Part shown: positions 35,346-46,369 of the stretch, piece by piece
Numbering within the stretch: the first letter of the stretch is position 1
Layout: every line of letters begins with the position of its first letter
Source of the DNA: Epiperipatus broadwayi
Lineage: Eukaryota; Onychophora; Udeonychophora; Euonychophora; Peripatidae
Length of the DNA stretch: 64,000 nucleotides
Assembly (NCBI GenBank): GCA_028023455.1
Contig: JAQFVV010012496.1
Coordinates: 4,281,764-4,345,763, forward strand
Direction: 5' to 3'
Made by a program: the position numbers and the translations under genes
The notes under the pieces: model-generated
Database searches by the model: none
Told to the model about the DNA's origin: nothing
Seen by the model: the letters and a program-made list of their open reading frames with translations, nothing else

Positions 35346-35985
35346 ATGTGATGTGATGTGATGTGATGTATTGTGGCTTCTTCTTAAACGAAGTCAAGAA
35401 TCTCTCAGCAATTATACCAAGAAAAATTTGTTAACTACTTAATTTTACATTCCGCCGTCTAAATTTTCCCATATTCTGCTCTATCCCATTTCCACAACAT
35501 AATCTTTGTCAACTCTACAGCCTTTATATCTAAACCCCCCTTATCTTTTTCCAAACCCAGCATAAAAACCAATAATCTACTTTCTATATAATCACTTTTT
35601 TCATATTTATTTTTCCATAATTTCATTATATGTGCCCTTTCTGTTTTCAAGCACTTACATTCAATTAACAAATGCCTAATATTTTCTATTTCTTTCTTAC
35701 ATAATTTACAGACTAAATCACCCATATTTTTCCATTTACATATATATTCTCTTGTTGCTAAAGATCCTGTTCGAGCCTTAAACAATAAACTACCCTCCTT
35801 ACTATTATCATAAATTAACTCACACCTAATATTCTGTTTATTTTCTATATATATTTACTCTTCATACTAGTTCTCCATCTCTCTAACTTCCTATTCTTTA
35901 TTAATAAATCTATTCTTTTATTCCATTCCTTACCACTTTAACACTCAACAATTCTCCTAACACAATCATCCCATCTTTTATACCA
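35346..35985 (-). pseudogene. Non-LTR retrotransposon C-terminal end
   Basis: On the minus strand a 108-codon frame (35785 to 35459) reads FKARTGSLATREYICKW and a C-x2-C-x8-H-x4-C knuckle (C26, C29, H38, C43), then ESRLLVFMLG and IMLWKWDRAEYG. Upstream the homology goes on in broken frames (RWDDCVRRIVEC, KEWNKRIDLLIKNRKLERWR) to about 35985. The 3' end is a short (ACATC)n-type tail at 35346-35369. The clade is not certain. A second 3' fragment of the same family lies at 42366-42475. Confidence 0.7.
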
Positions 35986-36300
35986 AAACTCCCAATACAG
36001 TAGTGCCACCAAGTGCAAGCCTTCATAATCAATGAATGCAAGGAAAGTTTTGACTAAAATTTTTATCTAGTGCCTACTCATCTAACATCCCCAGACTAGT
36101 TTCTAGCTCTCCAATCCAAGACTCCTCACTGATGAAAGCCACAAGCTAGAAACTAGTCTGGAAATGTTAGACCAATAGTCACTAGATAGGGATTTTATGC
36201 ACAAACCTTCCTGACTTGGTGGCACTACTGTATGGAGAGTTTTATACTCTTATTAACAGCATGTGCAAGCATATGAAATGGTGATCATCTGATGTTTGAT
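35985..36300 (+). mobile_element. Foldback element A8
   Basis: Arms CCCAATACAGTAGTGCCACC and GGTGGCACTACTGTATGGAG (inverse) face each other, with a one-sided tail ending GGTGATCATCTGATGTTTG. It abuts the LINE fragment on the left. No convincing target duplication was found. A hammerhead core occurs on the plus strand at 36124-36163. Confidence 0.7.
36124..36163 (+). ncRNA. Hammerhead-like motif in A8, weakened stem I
   Basis: CCTCA, CTGATGA, AGC-CACAA-GCT, GAA, AC-TA-GT, cleavage C, TGGAA. The core is intact, but two of five stem-I pairs are lost. Confidence 0.5.
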
Positions 36301-36549
36301 GACTTTAATTACAGATCATGTTGATGACTTACTAAGGCTCAAAAAAAAGTAATTATTGTGTGTTAAAGATTCATGGATGTAGTAATAGATAATAAGTTTA
36401 AACTCAGATGGCTAGCAAAAATCACTTATATGAACAGTCATGATCATTTTAGTTTTATATTTTATAGCGGATTATTAAAAACCGCAGAGGTGTTCATTAA
36501 CTCATGAATGTGGATTAAGATTTTATCATTTCGTCTATATATATATAGT

Positions 36550-38757
36550 TGTAACGATCCGGAGAAAGAGACTTAACGTAAACTGCACTACAGGGCGCCA
36601 TCTAGGCATTTGAACCTAGAAAAATTTATAAAGTAGGCAGATACGTCAGTCAAAAAAAAAATTTTTTTTTTTTTAAATTTTGATTCCGGTCGTTAGCCCA
36701 TGTCACTAGCTCAGGGAGTAGCAGAGATTTAATAATATCATATCTTATCTAATTAGATTTCAACATTAAAAAATAAATAAAATAAGCCACTGCCAGTAAT
36801 TAGCATACAAACATTTATTTATGCACATATATATAAGATTTAAAATTATTTTAGTATTAGTTTTACATTTTAACATTTAACATTATTTTAACTTTGATTT
36901 TTGACTTTAATTTACATTTAATTACTATTATATTCTAATTTTACATTTTAATTAAGTTCGCACAGATGGGATTATAAAAGCTTGTTTTAATAAGTTGCTA
37001 TAGATCGGTTACATAGATTACACGGTTAAAAACATTTCAAAGTAAACATAAACGATCAAAATATAAAATCATTGATTACTGACAATTGCGGAGGGAAATT
37101 TATATGTAACCCAATAGTATTCACCATAAGATACTTGCATTGTCACCAATAACTTAAAAGACATCCGAATAAATACATTTTAGATACTCACCATAAGGTA
37201 TCCTTATTTATCGAATGTCTATATATTTTGATCAAATATGGAAACGCAAAACATAGTTAACCAATAAACAATCCATGCAAGCATCTATAAACAACTTAAA
37301 TTTAATGCATTTTTATTTAGGGTCTAGTATGAATAGACCACATAAATTTGCTTTTGAAAATAAACATTCTATCCCTATTTAACCTTAGGCTAAAATTCGT
37401 AGTCAAACTGGCATCAATTCATCTGATATATCGATGTATTCAATGTAATAAAATACGGCAGCACAAAAGGTTAAGAGAAGAAATTGCCTCTTATGAGATA
37501 GAAATATTACATCTATCTGCAAAGAAGAGCAATAAAACAAAAAACTCCATAGAAAGGAACTGCGGTATCCGACTTATAATTCCTTCCATAGGCAAACGGA
37601 AGTGTGCGGCGTATGAAGCGATTCTGCCCGTAGCGAATCAATATTACATCTACTAATCACACCAATATATCCAATCCATTGACCCAATCCAACCACGAAA
37701 CAAATAACCTAAGATTACCCTCCCCTAATATAACTTTACAAATCTATACAGCCATTCACGCCCGACTTAAGTTTAACATTTATATAATTTAACTTAACGG
37801 AAAACAGAAATTATAAATAAACTTAAAGAACAAAATTAAATAAATGGAAATGATTTTAAACAAATAAATAAAAAATACATCAAATAACATTTTAACTACT
37901 TTAGTCAGATAGGAAACTAATGCAATTATTTTAAATACGAAAAGTTTGTAACTTAATGTTCATTAATTGTAAAGTTCTTACGGTTTTAAACAGTTCATCT
38001 TTATTCGTTGCTTGCCCTGAACGTGAATTCCCACGCCGTCCTAAAATTGGTATTCTGTTGGCCGATTTATTTATCCATCCGGAGGTTTTTTGCTTTAACT
38101 GGTCCTCAATGTAGAAAAACGATAGTTCATTCCTTTTTCTTTCTTAGCAAAGCTGAAGGGATTGAATCGTGCGTCCTTTTCAATCCCTTCTCCTTCACTT
38201 CCACACTAACACATCTCTCTCACATCGTAATAATCATTCACTAGTCACTAATTAATAATTTCCAAATTTTCCTTTTATACGTATTCGAAGGATTGACTTA
38301 ACATTACGTCATCGATGTGATGATCCTTTTCGTTGAGGTCCGATTTCCCAATGGATTTCTTTCATTGGCTATTTGTTTCTATTGTTTTCCTATCTGACCC
38401 ATGTTTTTACATTTAAATGCCCAAGGCTGGTTTACATTTGACTAATTAAATTTATCATTTCCATTTCTGATTAATTAACCTGTTTTCCAAATCAAAGATA
38501 TATTTAAAGATAAATTTAAAGATATAATTTTATCTCCAAATCTTTTTAAAATTTAGTTTTAAAATACTTTTTCTTTAATAAAGTTTTATTTTAATAATTT
38601 TTCATTATCTGTGCGATTTAATATATAAGAGTTTAAGATGATATTTAATTTCAATTTTTAATTCTTAAAGAAATTTTTTAAATGCGAACTTTTTAATTTA
38701 CTTTCATGTTTAATAAATAAAAAAAAAACAATGTAACGAACGTCTGTGTTCATTACA
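36550..38757 (+). mobile_element. Solo-LTR-like block of 2.2 kb
   Basis: The block opens TGTAACGATCCGGAGAAAG and closes GTCTGTGTTCATTACA, giving TG...CA ends with an 8-bp imperfect inverted terminus (TGTAACGA versus TGTAATGA). TGTAACGA also recurs close to the 3' end. Base composition is more balanced than the neighbours, and no ORF above about 100 codons looks real. Polyadenylation-like AATAAA occurs at about 38576. Both flanks are AT microsatellite, so a target duplication cannot be verified; the strand is assumed. Confidence 0.45.
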
Positions 38758-38774
38758 ATATATATATATATAAA

Positions 38775-39100
38775 ATTAAGAGCGTGCCAACAACTCTAAA
38801 CAAGCCTTTCTCTTTTTTTATTTATGATAAATGCCACTACAAGAGAAGGCATTCAAATCATCCCCATCTTGGACCGTCCCCATCCCCAGACCGGTTCAGA
38901 CCCATGGGTCTGAACCGGTCTGGGGATGGGGACGGTCCAAGATGGGGATGATTTTAATGCCTTCTCTTGTAGTGGCATTTATCATAAATAAAAAAAAAGA
39001 AAGGCTTGTTTAGAGTTGTTGGCACGCTCTTAATTTTACATATTTGTAAGTGCAAGCTATATATAAGTCATGTGACATCTGACTTGTTATTATATATATG
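38775..39100 (+). mobile_element. Near-perfect palindrome B4 with family-B tail
   Basis: Arms of about 130 bp centre on GACCCATGGGTC (38904-38915) with very few mismatches. Arm motifs are AGAGCGTGCCAACAACTCT, GGAGATGGGG-like runs and CAGACCGGTTCAGA. A tail with TATAAGTCATGTGACATCTG follows on the right. The ribozyme core has been deleted so that the two stem-III halves meet at the dyad. The low divergence suggests a young insertion or arm homogenisation. Confidence 0.85.
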
Positions 39101-39439
39101 TAAGCTAAAAATAGTATAATAATTTCTAACCTAAAAATGATCAGAAATAGTCATTAAGATATTTTTCTGGGGACGACGATGTCATAGTTGATTTCATTGG
39201 AGTAATTTTGATACCTTCACTATAATTTGTAATATTTTTTTTTTTACTTTTCATTGAGTGAAATGTTCCCTTTTTTGCATTCTTTAACTTTAGTAATCTT
39301 TTTTTGTGATAATTATTTATATTTTTTTGTTTTAAACATTATTTTTAATGATCTTTTTAATTAATTTTTTCCCCACTACTTTGAATGATTTATTGACTGA
39401 ATTTTTAGGAGAAAGCTGAAATAATACGTTGAATGTTTG

Positions 39440-40195
39440 GTTTTAGTTCCATCATCATATTTTCAATGACATGGTTGGCTGAAGATAGAAGTTTGAAGGT
39501 TTTCAATCTTAATATAAACTGAGCACTGGTTATATATATATGTGGAAGATGTTGTTCTGGACCAACTGATGAGTACTGGTTCAATATGAAATATGTATAT
39601 TGGAGCTTATTTATCTTTTTCACATGTATATGGTCATGTGTATCAGTTGTATTAGATGGAGTGGATGGCTGTACAAAGCTTGAAAGCCTGAGTTCAAATC
39701 CCTTCTAATTACATTAAGTTTAGTATAGACAATACATTTGTATTGAAATGTTACATATTCAGTTTGCATTCTGCCCATTTTTATGTGTATTTGAATGGAC
39801 ATACTAAAGTTCTATACATGAGGGGGTCAGAGTAATTTAAGTCAACAAGAATATTGTTATCAACAAGGGTTTGAGCATTCCATCATCAGATTTTCAATGA
39901 TATGGATGGCTGAAGAGTTGGAAAGTGGAGAAGATTGAAGCCTGTGCATTAAAGTTTGAAGATTTGATATCTCAATATAAACTGCGCGCTGATTTTATAT
40001 ATGTGTGGGAGTTGATCTGGATCAACTAATGAGTGCGCCTCAGCACAAAATACTAATATTGGAGATCATTTATCTTTTTCACATGTATGTGGTCATGTGT
40101 ATCAGTTGTATAAGATGAAATGGATGTCTGTGGAGAGCTTGAAAGTCTGAGTTCAAATCCCTTCTAATTACATTAAGTTTAGTATAGATAATATT
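39440..40195 (+). mobile_element. Two F-family units in direct tandem
   Basis: A unit of about 460 bp with TTTTCAATGA.ATGG..GGCTGAAG, the ribozyme, TTATCTTTTTCACATGTAT, GGTCATGTGTATCAGTTGTA, and a B-box-like GAGTTCAAATCCC is present twice, head-to-tail. The first ribozyme is intact; the second (about 40022-40064) has CTAATGA and is dead. Direct tandem units are expected for ribozyme-processed circular or multimeric RNA intermediates. Confidence 0.75.
39562..39603 (+). ncRNA. Hammerhead ribozyme motif, F family, tandem unit 1
   Basis: CCAA (39562-39565), CTGATGA (39566-39572), stem-loop II GTACTGGTTCAATAT, GAA (39588-39590), stem III ATA-TG-TAT, cleavage A (39599), TTGG. One of the most complete F copies. 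Confidence 0.72.
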
Positions 40196-40997
40196 TAAAT
40201 ATTACGTTGAATGTTATCTTTACCTCATTATGGAAAAGTGTTATAGAAAGTGTAATTACTTATGTAAATATTTTTGAAATGGCAACTGATCGCTCATTTT
40301 TAATTCTTTTCAATCCGATTAGCTGTTGCGAATAGTTATTTAAGAGACGTACATATAGCTTAAAGGAGAAAATCTTTTTTGAAGTAAAAATTTAATTTCA
40401 TTTAATACTTTTTCTTTATTTTTTTATATTTATAATCTTCTTGTTACTTTTCCATGTTAGTAAGAATATTTTAAAGTAAACGTTATCTTTTAAAAATATT
40501 TCCTCATTCTTTTATATATATATTAAACTTGTAAAATTCAAACCTAAGTAATAGAAGAAGATTAAATAATAAAACGTTATTTTTATATTCGAATCTAACC
40601 AAACATTTTGTTAATTTCAAAATTAATATTACCGAAAGATTTTTGGTCAGGGAATTTTACTAATAAAAATGATTAAAGTATATATATCATGAATTGATTC
40701 AAATCTAATAGTGGTTAAATGCATATAAAGGGATTCCTGAGTTTATTGCTCACAGAGTAAAAAATACATTTTGTTTATATGTCAGTTAAATTATGCTTTA
40801 CTACAGCCCTGATATTTAAACTTCGTTTGATCTTCAGAGTAAATTAATTTCCGTTTGAATAATTTCAAAGTTTTCAGCGCTTTATAATAATAGGTTTACA
40901 TGTATAAGTCATCTTTGTCTAATGATAGGTGGTTAAAAATGAGGCACTGTCTTTCTCCTGTGACGGATTAAATAGATTTGTATAATTGAATATTTGA

Positions 40998-41200
40998 TTA
41001 TAACATTGGGTACACAATAGACTCAAGCTCTGGTTTAAGCATGGTCTGTAAGAGTTGGTGTATATAGAATGTATGCTCTAAATTTAAGTGATTTATTTAA
41101 GTTTTTTAAATTCTTACTGACGGGCAGGCGAGTGCGTGGAAATTTATAATATTTAAGAAATAGCGCATTATTGGAGATTGACTTCCTGTTTGAAAAATTT
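40998..41200 (+). repeat. Dispersed repeat H, copy 2
   Basis: Same block as 17927-18125, with the neighbourhood GATTATAACATTGGGTAC and GTAAGAGTTGGTGTATAT. The two copies are diverged but collinear. Class not recognised. Confidence 0.6.
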
Positions 41201-41346
41201 AAGCTAATCAATAAAATTAACATTTTTATAGCAAACACAAATAAAAAGTTATTTACTCCTTGTTATTAATTTCTAATAACATTATTAGCTTTTTTTTGAC
41301 GTTAAATCCAAGTTGATGCATAACATATATTATTAACATCATAGGA

Positions 41347-42011
41347 TACTTGTGAGTCTTCAAGTAAACCAAGATGGCAGCCCATTGCTGAGAAACCTAC
41401 AGTTTCGACCCTTCTTCAAATGTTTACAAAAAATTATGCTAGAAAACATATTTAATAATTACATTTTATTTTTTACTACTGTTATTTTTTTAAAAAAAAT
41501 TATTGTGAGAAAATTAATTACAATATTTACAGTTTTTGTTTTTTAGATTAACTTGTTAGCAAAAAAAATTAAATACAATATTTACCCTTTATTCATGTTG
41601 GAAGCATGCAGTCATATCATGACTACTAATGCACTGTTTTCAGGAGGGTGCACTGTTTTCAGGAGGGTAGGATCATGTACCTTTGGAAATAATCTATGTG
41701 TCATTCTGTTACAGGAATGTCCCAAATTTTTATCGTTATGACCATTTACCAAAAAACTACTGACAAAAAGAAACATGCTTGTTGAGAGCATCTTGTCACT
41801 TCCCACATATATAAGTTTAAAAAGAAATTGAAATAAAGCATCTTAATGAAATTTATCTGAATTTATTTCTTTTTTTAATTTTAACAATTAATTTATTAAT
41901 TTTGTTTTAATTTAACAAATAATACAACTTCAGTAGATTAAAGGCTCTTGAAACTGTATATTTATCAAAAACACAGGGTGCCATCTTGGTTTACTTGAAA
42001 ACTCATAAGTA
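41347..42011. mobile_element. MITE-like element with 35-bp terminal inverted repeats
   Basis: ACTTGTGAGTCTTCAAGTAA..CCAAGATGGC at 41348-41383 is matched in inverse by GCCATCTTGG..TTACTTGAAAACTCATAAGT at 41976-42010, with few mismatches and TA next to both outer ends. The interior has no ORF that looks like a transposase, and no one-sided tail. It therefore differs from the foldback families above and fits a non-autonomous cut-and-paste element. Confidence 0.75.
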
Positions 42012-42021
42012 CCCATTGTAG

Positions 42022-43006
42022 TACCCCTGGGCCTCATTTTATGTGGTAGATAGGTTCCACAGAAAACCCGCATTAAAAAAAATCACACAAAAATAGACTT
42101 AATTTACCTTGAAAAATGGTGGATAGGTGCTGTAATTTTCAGAATTCACATAAAAGCAAAGCAACAAGGAAAAATTACTTTAAAATTCACATTAAAAAAA
42201 TAAGCAAATAAAGTATGACTAATAAAAAATGTCAAATATTTGAAAAAAAATAATACAAGACAAACTTTTTTTACTTTTTTTTAACTACAGTATTTAATTT
42301 TACATTTTTCATACATATTTTAATCATTACCGCTAATGTTCATTTGTAAACTGGTAAGAATCAGATTCGATGTGATGTGATGTATTGTGGTTTCTCCTTA
42401 AACAAAATCTAGAATCTCTCAGCAATTATGCCCAGAGAAACCTGTTAGCCACTTTATTTTTATTCATGATGTGATGTACAACTAGCGCCACTTTCAGTCT
42501 TATGCTGTGTTAATGGTTTTCTGTTTCTATATTAAAAAAATGAGATTGAAATCAAAACAAAAAGATTATACATTATCATTAGAAAGATTATTTTCAGTTT
42601 ATAAAATCTTCGTTTTTTATTTTAAAAATCTGAAAGATTATTTATTTCTGTTGTATATAACAAAATACATTTTAAAAGTTTAAATTTTTTGAATATTTAT
42701 TGTGATATTTTTATATTTAAGTATAAATCTATTATTATTATTTACTCATTAGTATAAATAGGTTATTTACATAGAAGCTAAGTTCTAAATACAGCTTCAG
42801 GCCATATTTACGTTAGCTGCTATTAATAAAACGTTATATTTTTGAAAAAAAAAAAAAGTATTTCAAGTCAAAATAAGTTATTAATAATTTAAATTTCTTG
42901 ATATCTAATAAATGTACTGAAATATGAAAGATATTAAAAAGAAACATGAATCGCATAACTTCAAAATCGCATTAAAATAATCTGCATAAAACGAGACCCA
43001 GGTGTA
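42022..43006. mobile_element. Second MITE-like element with 25-bp terminal inverted repeats
   Basis: TACCCCTGGGCCTCATTTTA at the left end and the inverse of TAAAACGAGACCCAGGTGTA at the right end (20 of 25 positions match). TA flanks are plausible. The interior holds a LINE 3' fragment at 42366-42475 and AT-rich filler. Confidence 0.65.
42366..42475 (-). pseudogene. LINE 3'-end fragment
   Basis: This matches the 3' UTR and microsatellite tail of the LINE at 35346-35985 (GTGATGTGATGTATTGTGG.., AATCTCTCAGCAATTATG, GTTA.CTACTT). Only the last 110 bp are present. Confidence 0.75.
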
Positions 43007-43299
43007 ATAATAATATAAGTAATCAAAAAGCTTCATTGCTCAGGAGTTTATAAAAAGTTTTGAGTACTGGAAAATCTGGATACAATTTGTTGATCTTAAA
43101 CTCCAGATGACGTTCTACCATTGAGCCAAATAATACAGGACAACACTGTAGTGAGAGTAATAAATTCAAAAGCTAAAGACTCTTGGATATTATTATGCTG
43201 TTATTGTGAGACTCAAATACCAACTAATCTCCCAAATGATTAATTACTTAATTAATCATCATCTCCTGATTCTGACACAGTTGATTTTTGCAAGGAATT

Positions 43300-43660
43300 G
43301 TAAGGAAATAAAGTCATATATCACATGACTTAATTTGCTCTTAAGGTTTTGGTGATTTTATATTGCTAAAGCTATTAATATATAGTGTATCTGAACTTAG
43401 TTCAGTCTCATATGGCTATTTAAATTAGATAGATGGATTTGAGAATATATGGATGTCTGAAATTTTCAGATTTTCTAATTAATAGTCAACCATTAGATAA
43501 AGTTCTGGACTTGACCTGGTATTTTAAATCTAATGCTTGAATATCCTAATGCATCACTGAGGAAATCCAAAAGCATGAAACTGGTCTGGGGATAGAGATA
43601 TATTGAAAAGCTTGTTAAGAGATATTGGCATGTTCATTGCATAACAGTTGATTTTTATAA
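43300..43660 (+). mobile_element. B-family unit B5 with hammerhead-like core
   Basis: It starts with the inverted tail (AAAGTCATATATCACATGAC), continues through GATTTTATATTGCTAAAGC, TTTTCAGATTTTCTAATTAA and the ribozyme, and ends AAAGCTTGTTAAGAGATATTGGCATG. A single full unit with no opposing arm. Confidence 0.65.
43552..43591 (+). ncRNA. Hammerhead-like motif in B5
   Basis: CATCA, CTGAGGA (N7 is G, which the fold tolerates), a 13-nt loop region with poor stem II, GAA, AC-TG-GT, cleavage C, TGGGG. Stem II is badly paired, so this copy is probably inactive. Confidence 0.4.
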
Positions 43661-43849
43661 TAAACATTTTCATAAAAATATATTATGCCAATGTGAATTT
43701 AGACCAGTAAATAAAGATATTCTTAAGGCACTTAAAAAAAATTAAATATGTTGTGTCCAATATTTATGGACTTTCAACTACTATATTAAATTTATATATT
43801 CTTTCATCTGGACTGATGATTTCATCAATTACCCTTCTCATTATTATTT

Positions 43850-44225
43850 TCCTTTGTGTTTGAAATTTGTAAGGCCTATTCCTAAGGTAAATTTTTTTTT
43901 AACTTTATCAGATTATAGGTCTATTAGGGTTTCGCCTGTTTTATCTTATTTAAAAAAAAATATTTATAATCAAATAAATTCAATAATATTTTACTTTTAA
44001 AGCAGAAAGGCTTTAGAAAAGGATATTCTATGTCTACTTTCTTGGCTGATCTAATCGATGATATTGCAGGAAGTATTGATAATTTAAACCTTATAGCTTT
44101 TGTCTATCTAGACTATTCTAAAGCATTTTGATATGTTCTCAAGGAATGTCTATTAGCTAAATTAAGAATATTTAAGTCTGGGCTATGATGCCTTGAATTT
44201 TATAAGAAGTTATTTATAGATAAAA
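43850..44225 (+). pseudogene. Degenerate Jockey/CR1-like reverse transcriptase fragment
   Basis: Broken frames read FVRPIPKV, DYRSIRVSPVLS, KGFRKGYSMSTFLADLIDDI and LIAFVYLDYSKAF, the last being RT motif A with a stop just after it. This order is typical of Jockey, CR1 and related LINEs. The homologous continuation (TTTAGTGTAATTTTCACTA) recurs at 48549-48680, where the motif-B-like GTPLADF appears. Confidence 0.7.
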
Positions 44226-44274
44226 TTTCTTTAGTGTAATTTTCACTACAGTACTCTCATATATGATAGGGACT

Positions 44275-44425
44275 CACTTCTATCCATGTGTGACACCTTG
44301 AAGATAAATGTAATCATAAACATATGACCAAAGACATGGGAAGAAGGTGAGAATTCCCCAAGATGCACATTTCATGCTGAACCAGAACTCATCAGTTGTC
44401 CAGATCCTATTCTCTTACCCATATC
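44275..44425 (-). mobile_element. F-family unit with hammerhead
   Basis: Minus strand: GGATCTGGACAA, ribozyme, TTGGGGAATTCTCACC and the GGTCATATG segment. Ends unresolved. Confidence 0.6.
44358..44399 (-). ncRNA. Hammerhead ribozyme motif, F family
   Basis: Minus strand: ACAA, CTGATGA, stem-loop II GTTCTGGTTCAGCAT (CTG/CAG inner helix), GAA, stem III ATG-TG-CAT, cleavage C, TTGG. Stem III has three Watson-Crick pairs, the best of the F copies. One stem-I pair is lost. Confidence 0.7.
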
Positions 44426-44488
44426 TTTATCATTGTTAAGTATATATAGATAATCAATTACTACAGTTTAATTGATGTATCAAATGTA

Positions 44489-44755
44489 TTGCCTTTAAAT
44501 TTTGACACAGATCACTTGATAGAAGCATATCGATATTTTTTATTAGTTATTCATAAGACCAGAAATTATCCACTGTACCGGTCGAAAAGAAGCCAACACA
44601 TCAACAAACCCAAACTCAAAGTCGGATTCAAAACTCAGGCAGTTCAAACTGAATTCAAACCCAACTCACGAGCTCAGATCCAATCAATGGATGACATATA
44701 TCGACGGTACATGATTATGCGCCAAGGAACTAGCTCAATGGATGATGATGATTAA
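44489..44755 (+). other. 88-codon ORF of unknown origin
   Basis: Codons from 44489 read LIEAYRYFLLVIHKTRNYPL, then a Lys/Gln/Thr-rich stretch and a C-terminal DDDD after SMDD. The block is less AT-rich than its flanks. There is no splice context, domain or homolog I recognise. It may be part of a decayed retroelement. Confidence 0.2.
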
Positions 44756-45468
44756 TGAGACCCCTGATCTACCTCTAATAACGTATAATAAAATAACTAA
44801 CAATCTTTATAAGTCAACTCATATATATATATGTTCGGGTTGCCAATACAGACAGTGAGCATTAATATTAAAATAATTTGAATAAGAAAGAAAGTTAAAA
44901 AAAACCAAATGGGTTAATAAAATGTTTAATAATAATTATAATTTTGTTCAACTTTTAGATTGTGATTATATAGATTACCTCTAGTCTTTAAACGGAATTT
45001 ATATTTACAACAAGAATGGCAGTCCTTATTATATGCCAATACTATTACGCAATATTATATGATAAATATATGTCTATGCCCCCGACAAGAAAATAAAGGT
45101 AGATAAAGGTATTTGGCTATGACTGAAATTATTATTCTGATTCTAAAGGAAAGAATGTGAGATTTATTTTCACATTCGCAAATCAATTCACAAAGAGCAA
45201 GATACGTATTTAGGGCATAACTTTAATATTTAATAGAAAACTTACTTAATTATAAATAAATATGAATTTGTTCAACTTTAATAAAATCAACTCATCACGA
45301 TTTACGAGCATGAGAGCGGGCTTTACTGTAACTGAAAAATAAATGGTACTGACGACTTATGAGCTATAAAAATAAATTTGAAAAATAATGGCTTGTCTGT
45401 GATTTGAGAAAATAGCAGGGCTGCTTGTATTTGACAAGTCTTCGATGCCCTATATGAAGGATCCATAG

Positions 45469-45523
45469 AACACAGGGAAAACATATCATACCATTGACAC
45501 CTTCTTTGACACTTTATCAATAC

Positions 45524-45560
<37 letters not shown>

Positions 45561-46369
45561 TGTATTACACTAACAGTTTCGACTGTCCTGCAGTCATCAT
45601 CAGAGCTACAATATTCAAATATATAATTATACAATTATTACACTTATCCACATATATATATATATAATTAATACACAATATAACAATATTAGAATTTGAA
45701 AAGGTTAAAAGAAAATAGTTAAAGAAAATGACAATAGAGGGAGGTTAAACAAATACAAAATTTGAATTTTTTGTCAGTTGGGTTTTGGTAATAGAATCAA
45801 CAAGAAGTAAGTAATTTTTTGTAATAAAATAATAATAATAATAATAATTTGCAATGTGGGTAAAGTTAATTGATAGAAATATTTAATAAAAATAAGACAA
45901 GATTAGAAGTTGATTTTATAATATAAGAAAATGATAATAATATGCATTAAATAGTAAAATAAATGATAAAGTTATAATTATTATATTAAATAATATTTAA
46001 AAAATGAAATAAAGTGATATAAAATAAATTAATATAAAATATTGATAAAATTATTTAGAAGATAAGATAATAAAATGGGAAATGATTATTTATAAAGATC
46101 ATATTAAAATGTATTATTATTTTGTTTATATTGTGTATTAATTATATATATATGGATAAGTGTAATAATTGTATAATTATATATTTGAATATTGTAGCTC
46201 TGATGATGACTGCAGGACAGTCGAAACTGTTAGTGTAATACAAATAATAATAATAATAAAAATAAAAGTATTGATAAAGTGTCAAAGAAGGTGTCAATGG
46301 TATGATATGTTATAATAGAAATCAATACATAGGAGAAGAAGAAGTAGAAAATTATAACACAGGGAAAAC
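45469..46369. mobile_element. Foldback element C with exact 14-bp target-site duplication
   Basis: AACACAGGGAAAAC is repeated exactly at 45469-45482 and 46356-46369. Inside, arms of about 180 bp (45490-45670 and 46120-46302) carry ACACCTTCTTTGACACTTTA, a TTA/AAT trinucleotide run and GTCGACTGTCC-like hairpin DNA. On the right only, an extra tail of about 47 bp (GAAATCAATACATAGGAGAA..) follows. The 450 bp between the arms is AT-rich with no ORF. The layout is the same as families A, B and E. Confidence 0.85.
46192..46242 (+). ncRNA. Hammerhead-like motif in family C, probably inactive
   Basis: CTGATGA, one extra T, a perfect hairpin GACTG-CAGGA-CAGTC, GAA, stem III ACT-GTT-AGT, but position 17 is G, which the ribozyme does not cleave. 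An outer helix TTGTA/TACAA is possible. The inverted arm carries the same sequence at 45561-45613 (minus). Confidence 0.35.

Noticed and set aside
38831-39013. 60-codon ORF
   Set aside because: Lies across the dyad of palindrome B4; an effect of the inverted arms.
40022-40064. Second F hammerhead in the tandem pair
   Set aside because: Core reads CTAATGA and the GAAA strand is lost; counted as a dead copy.
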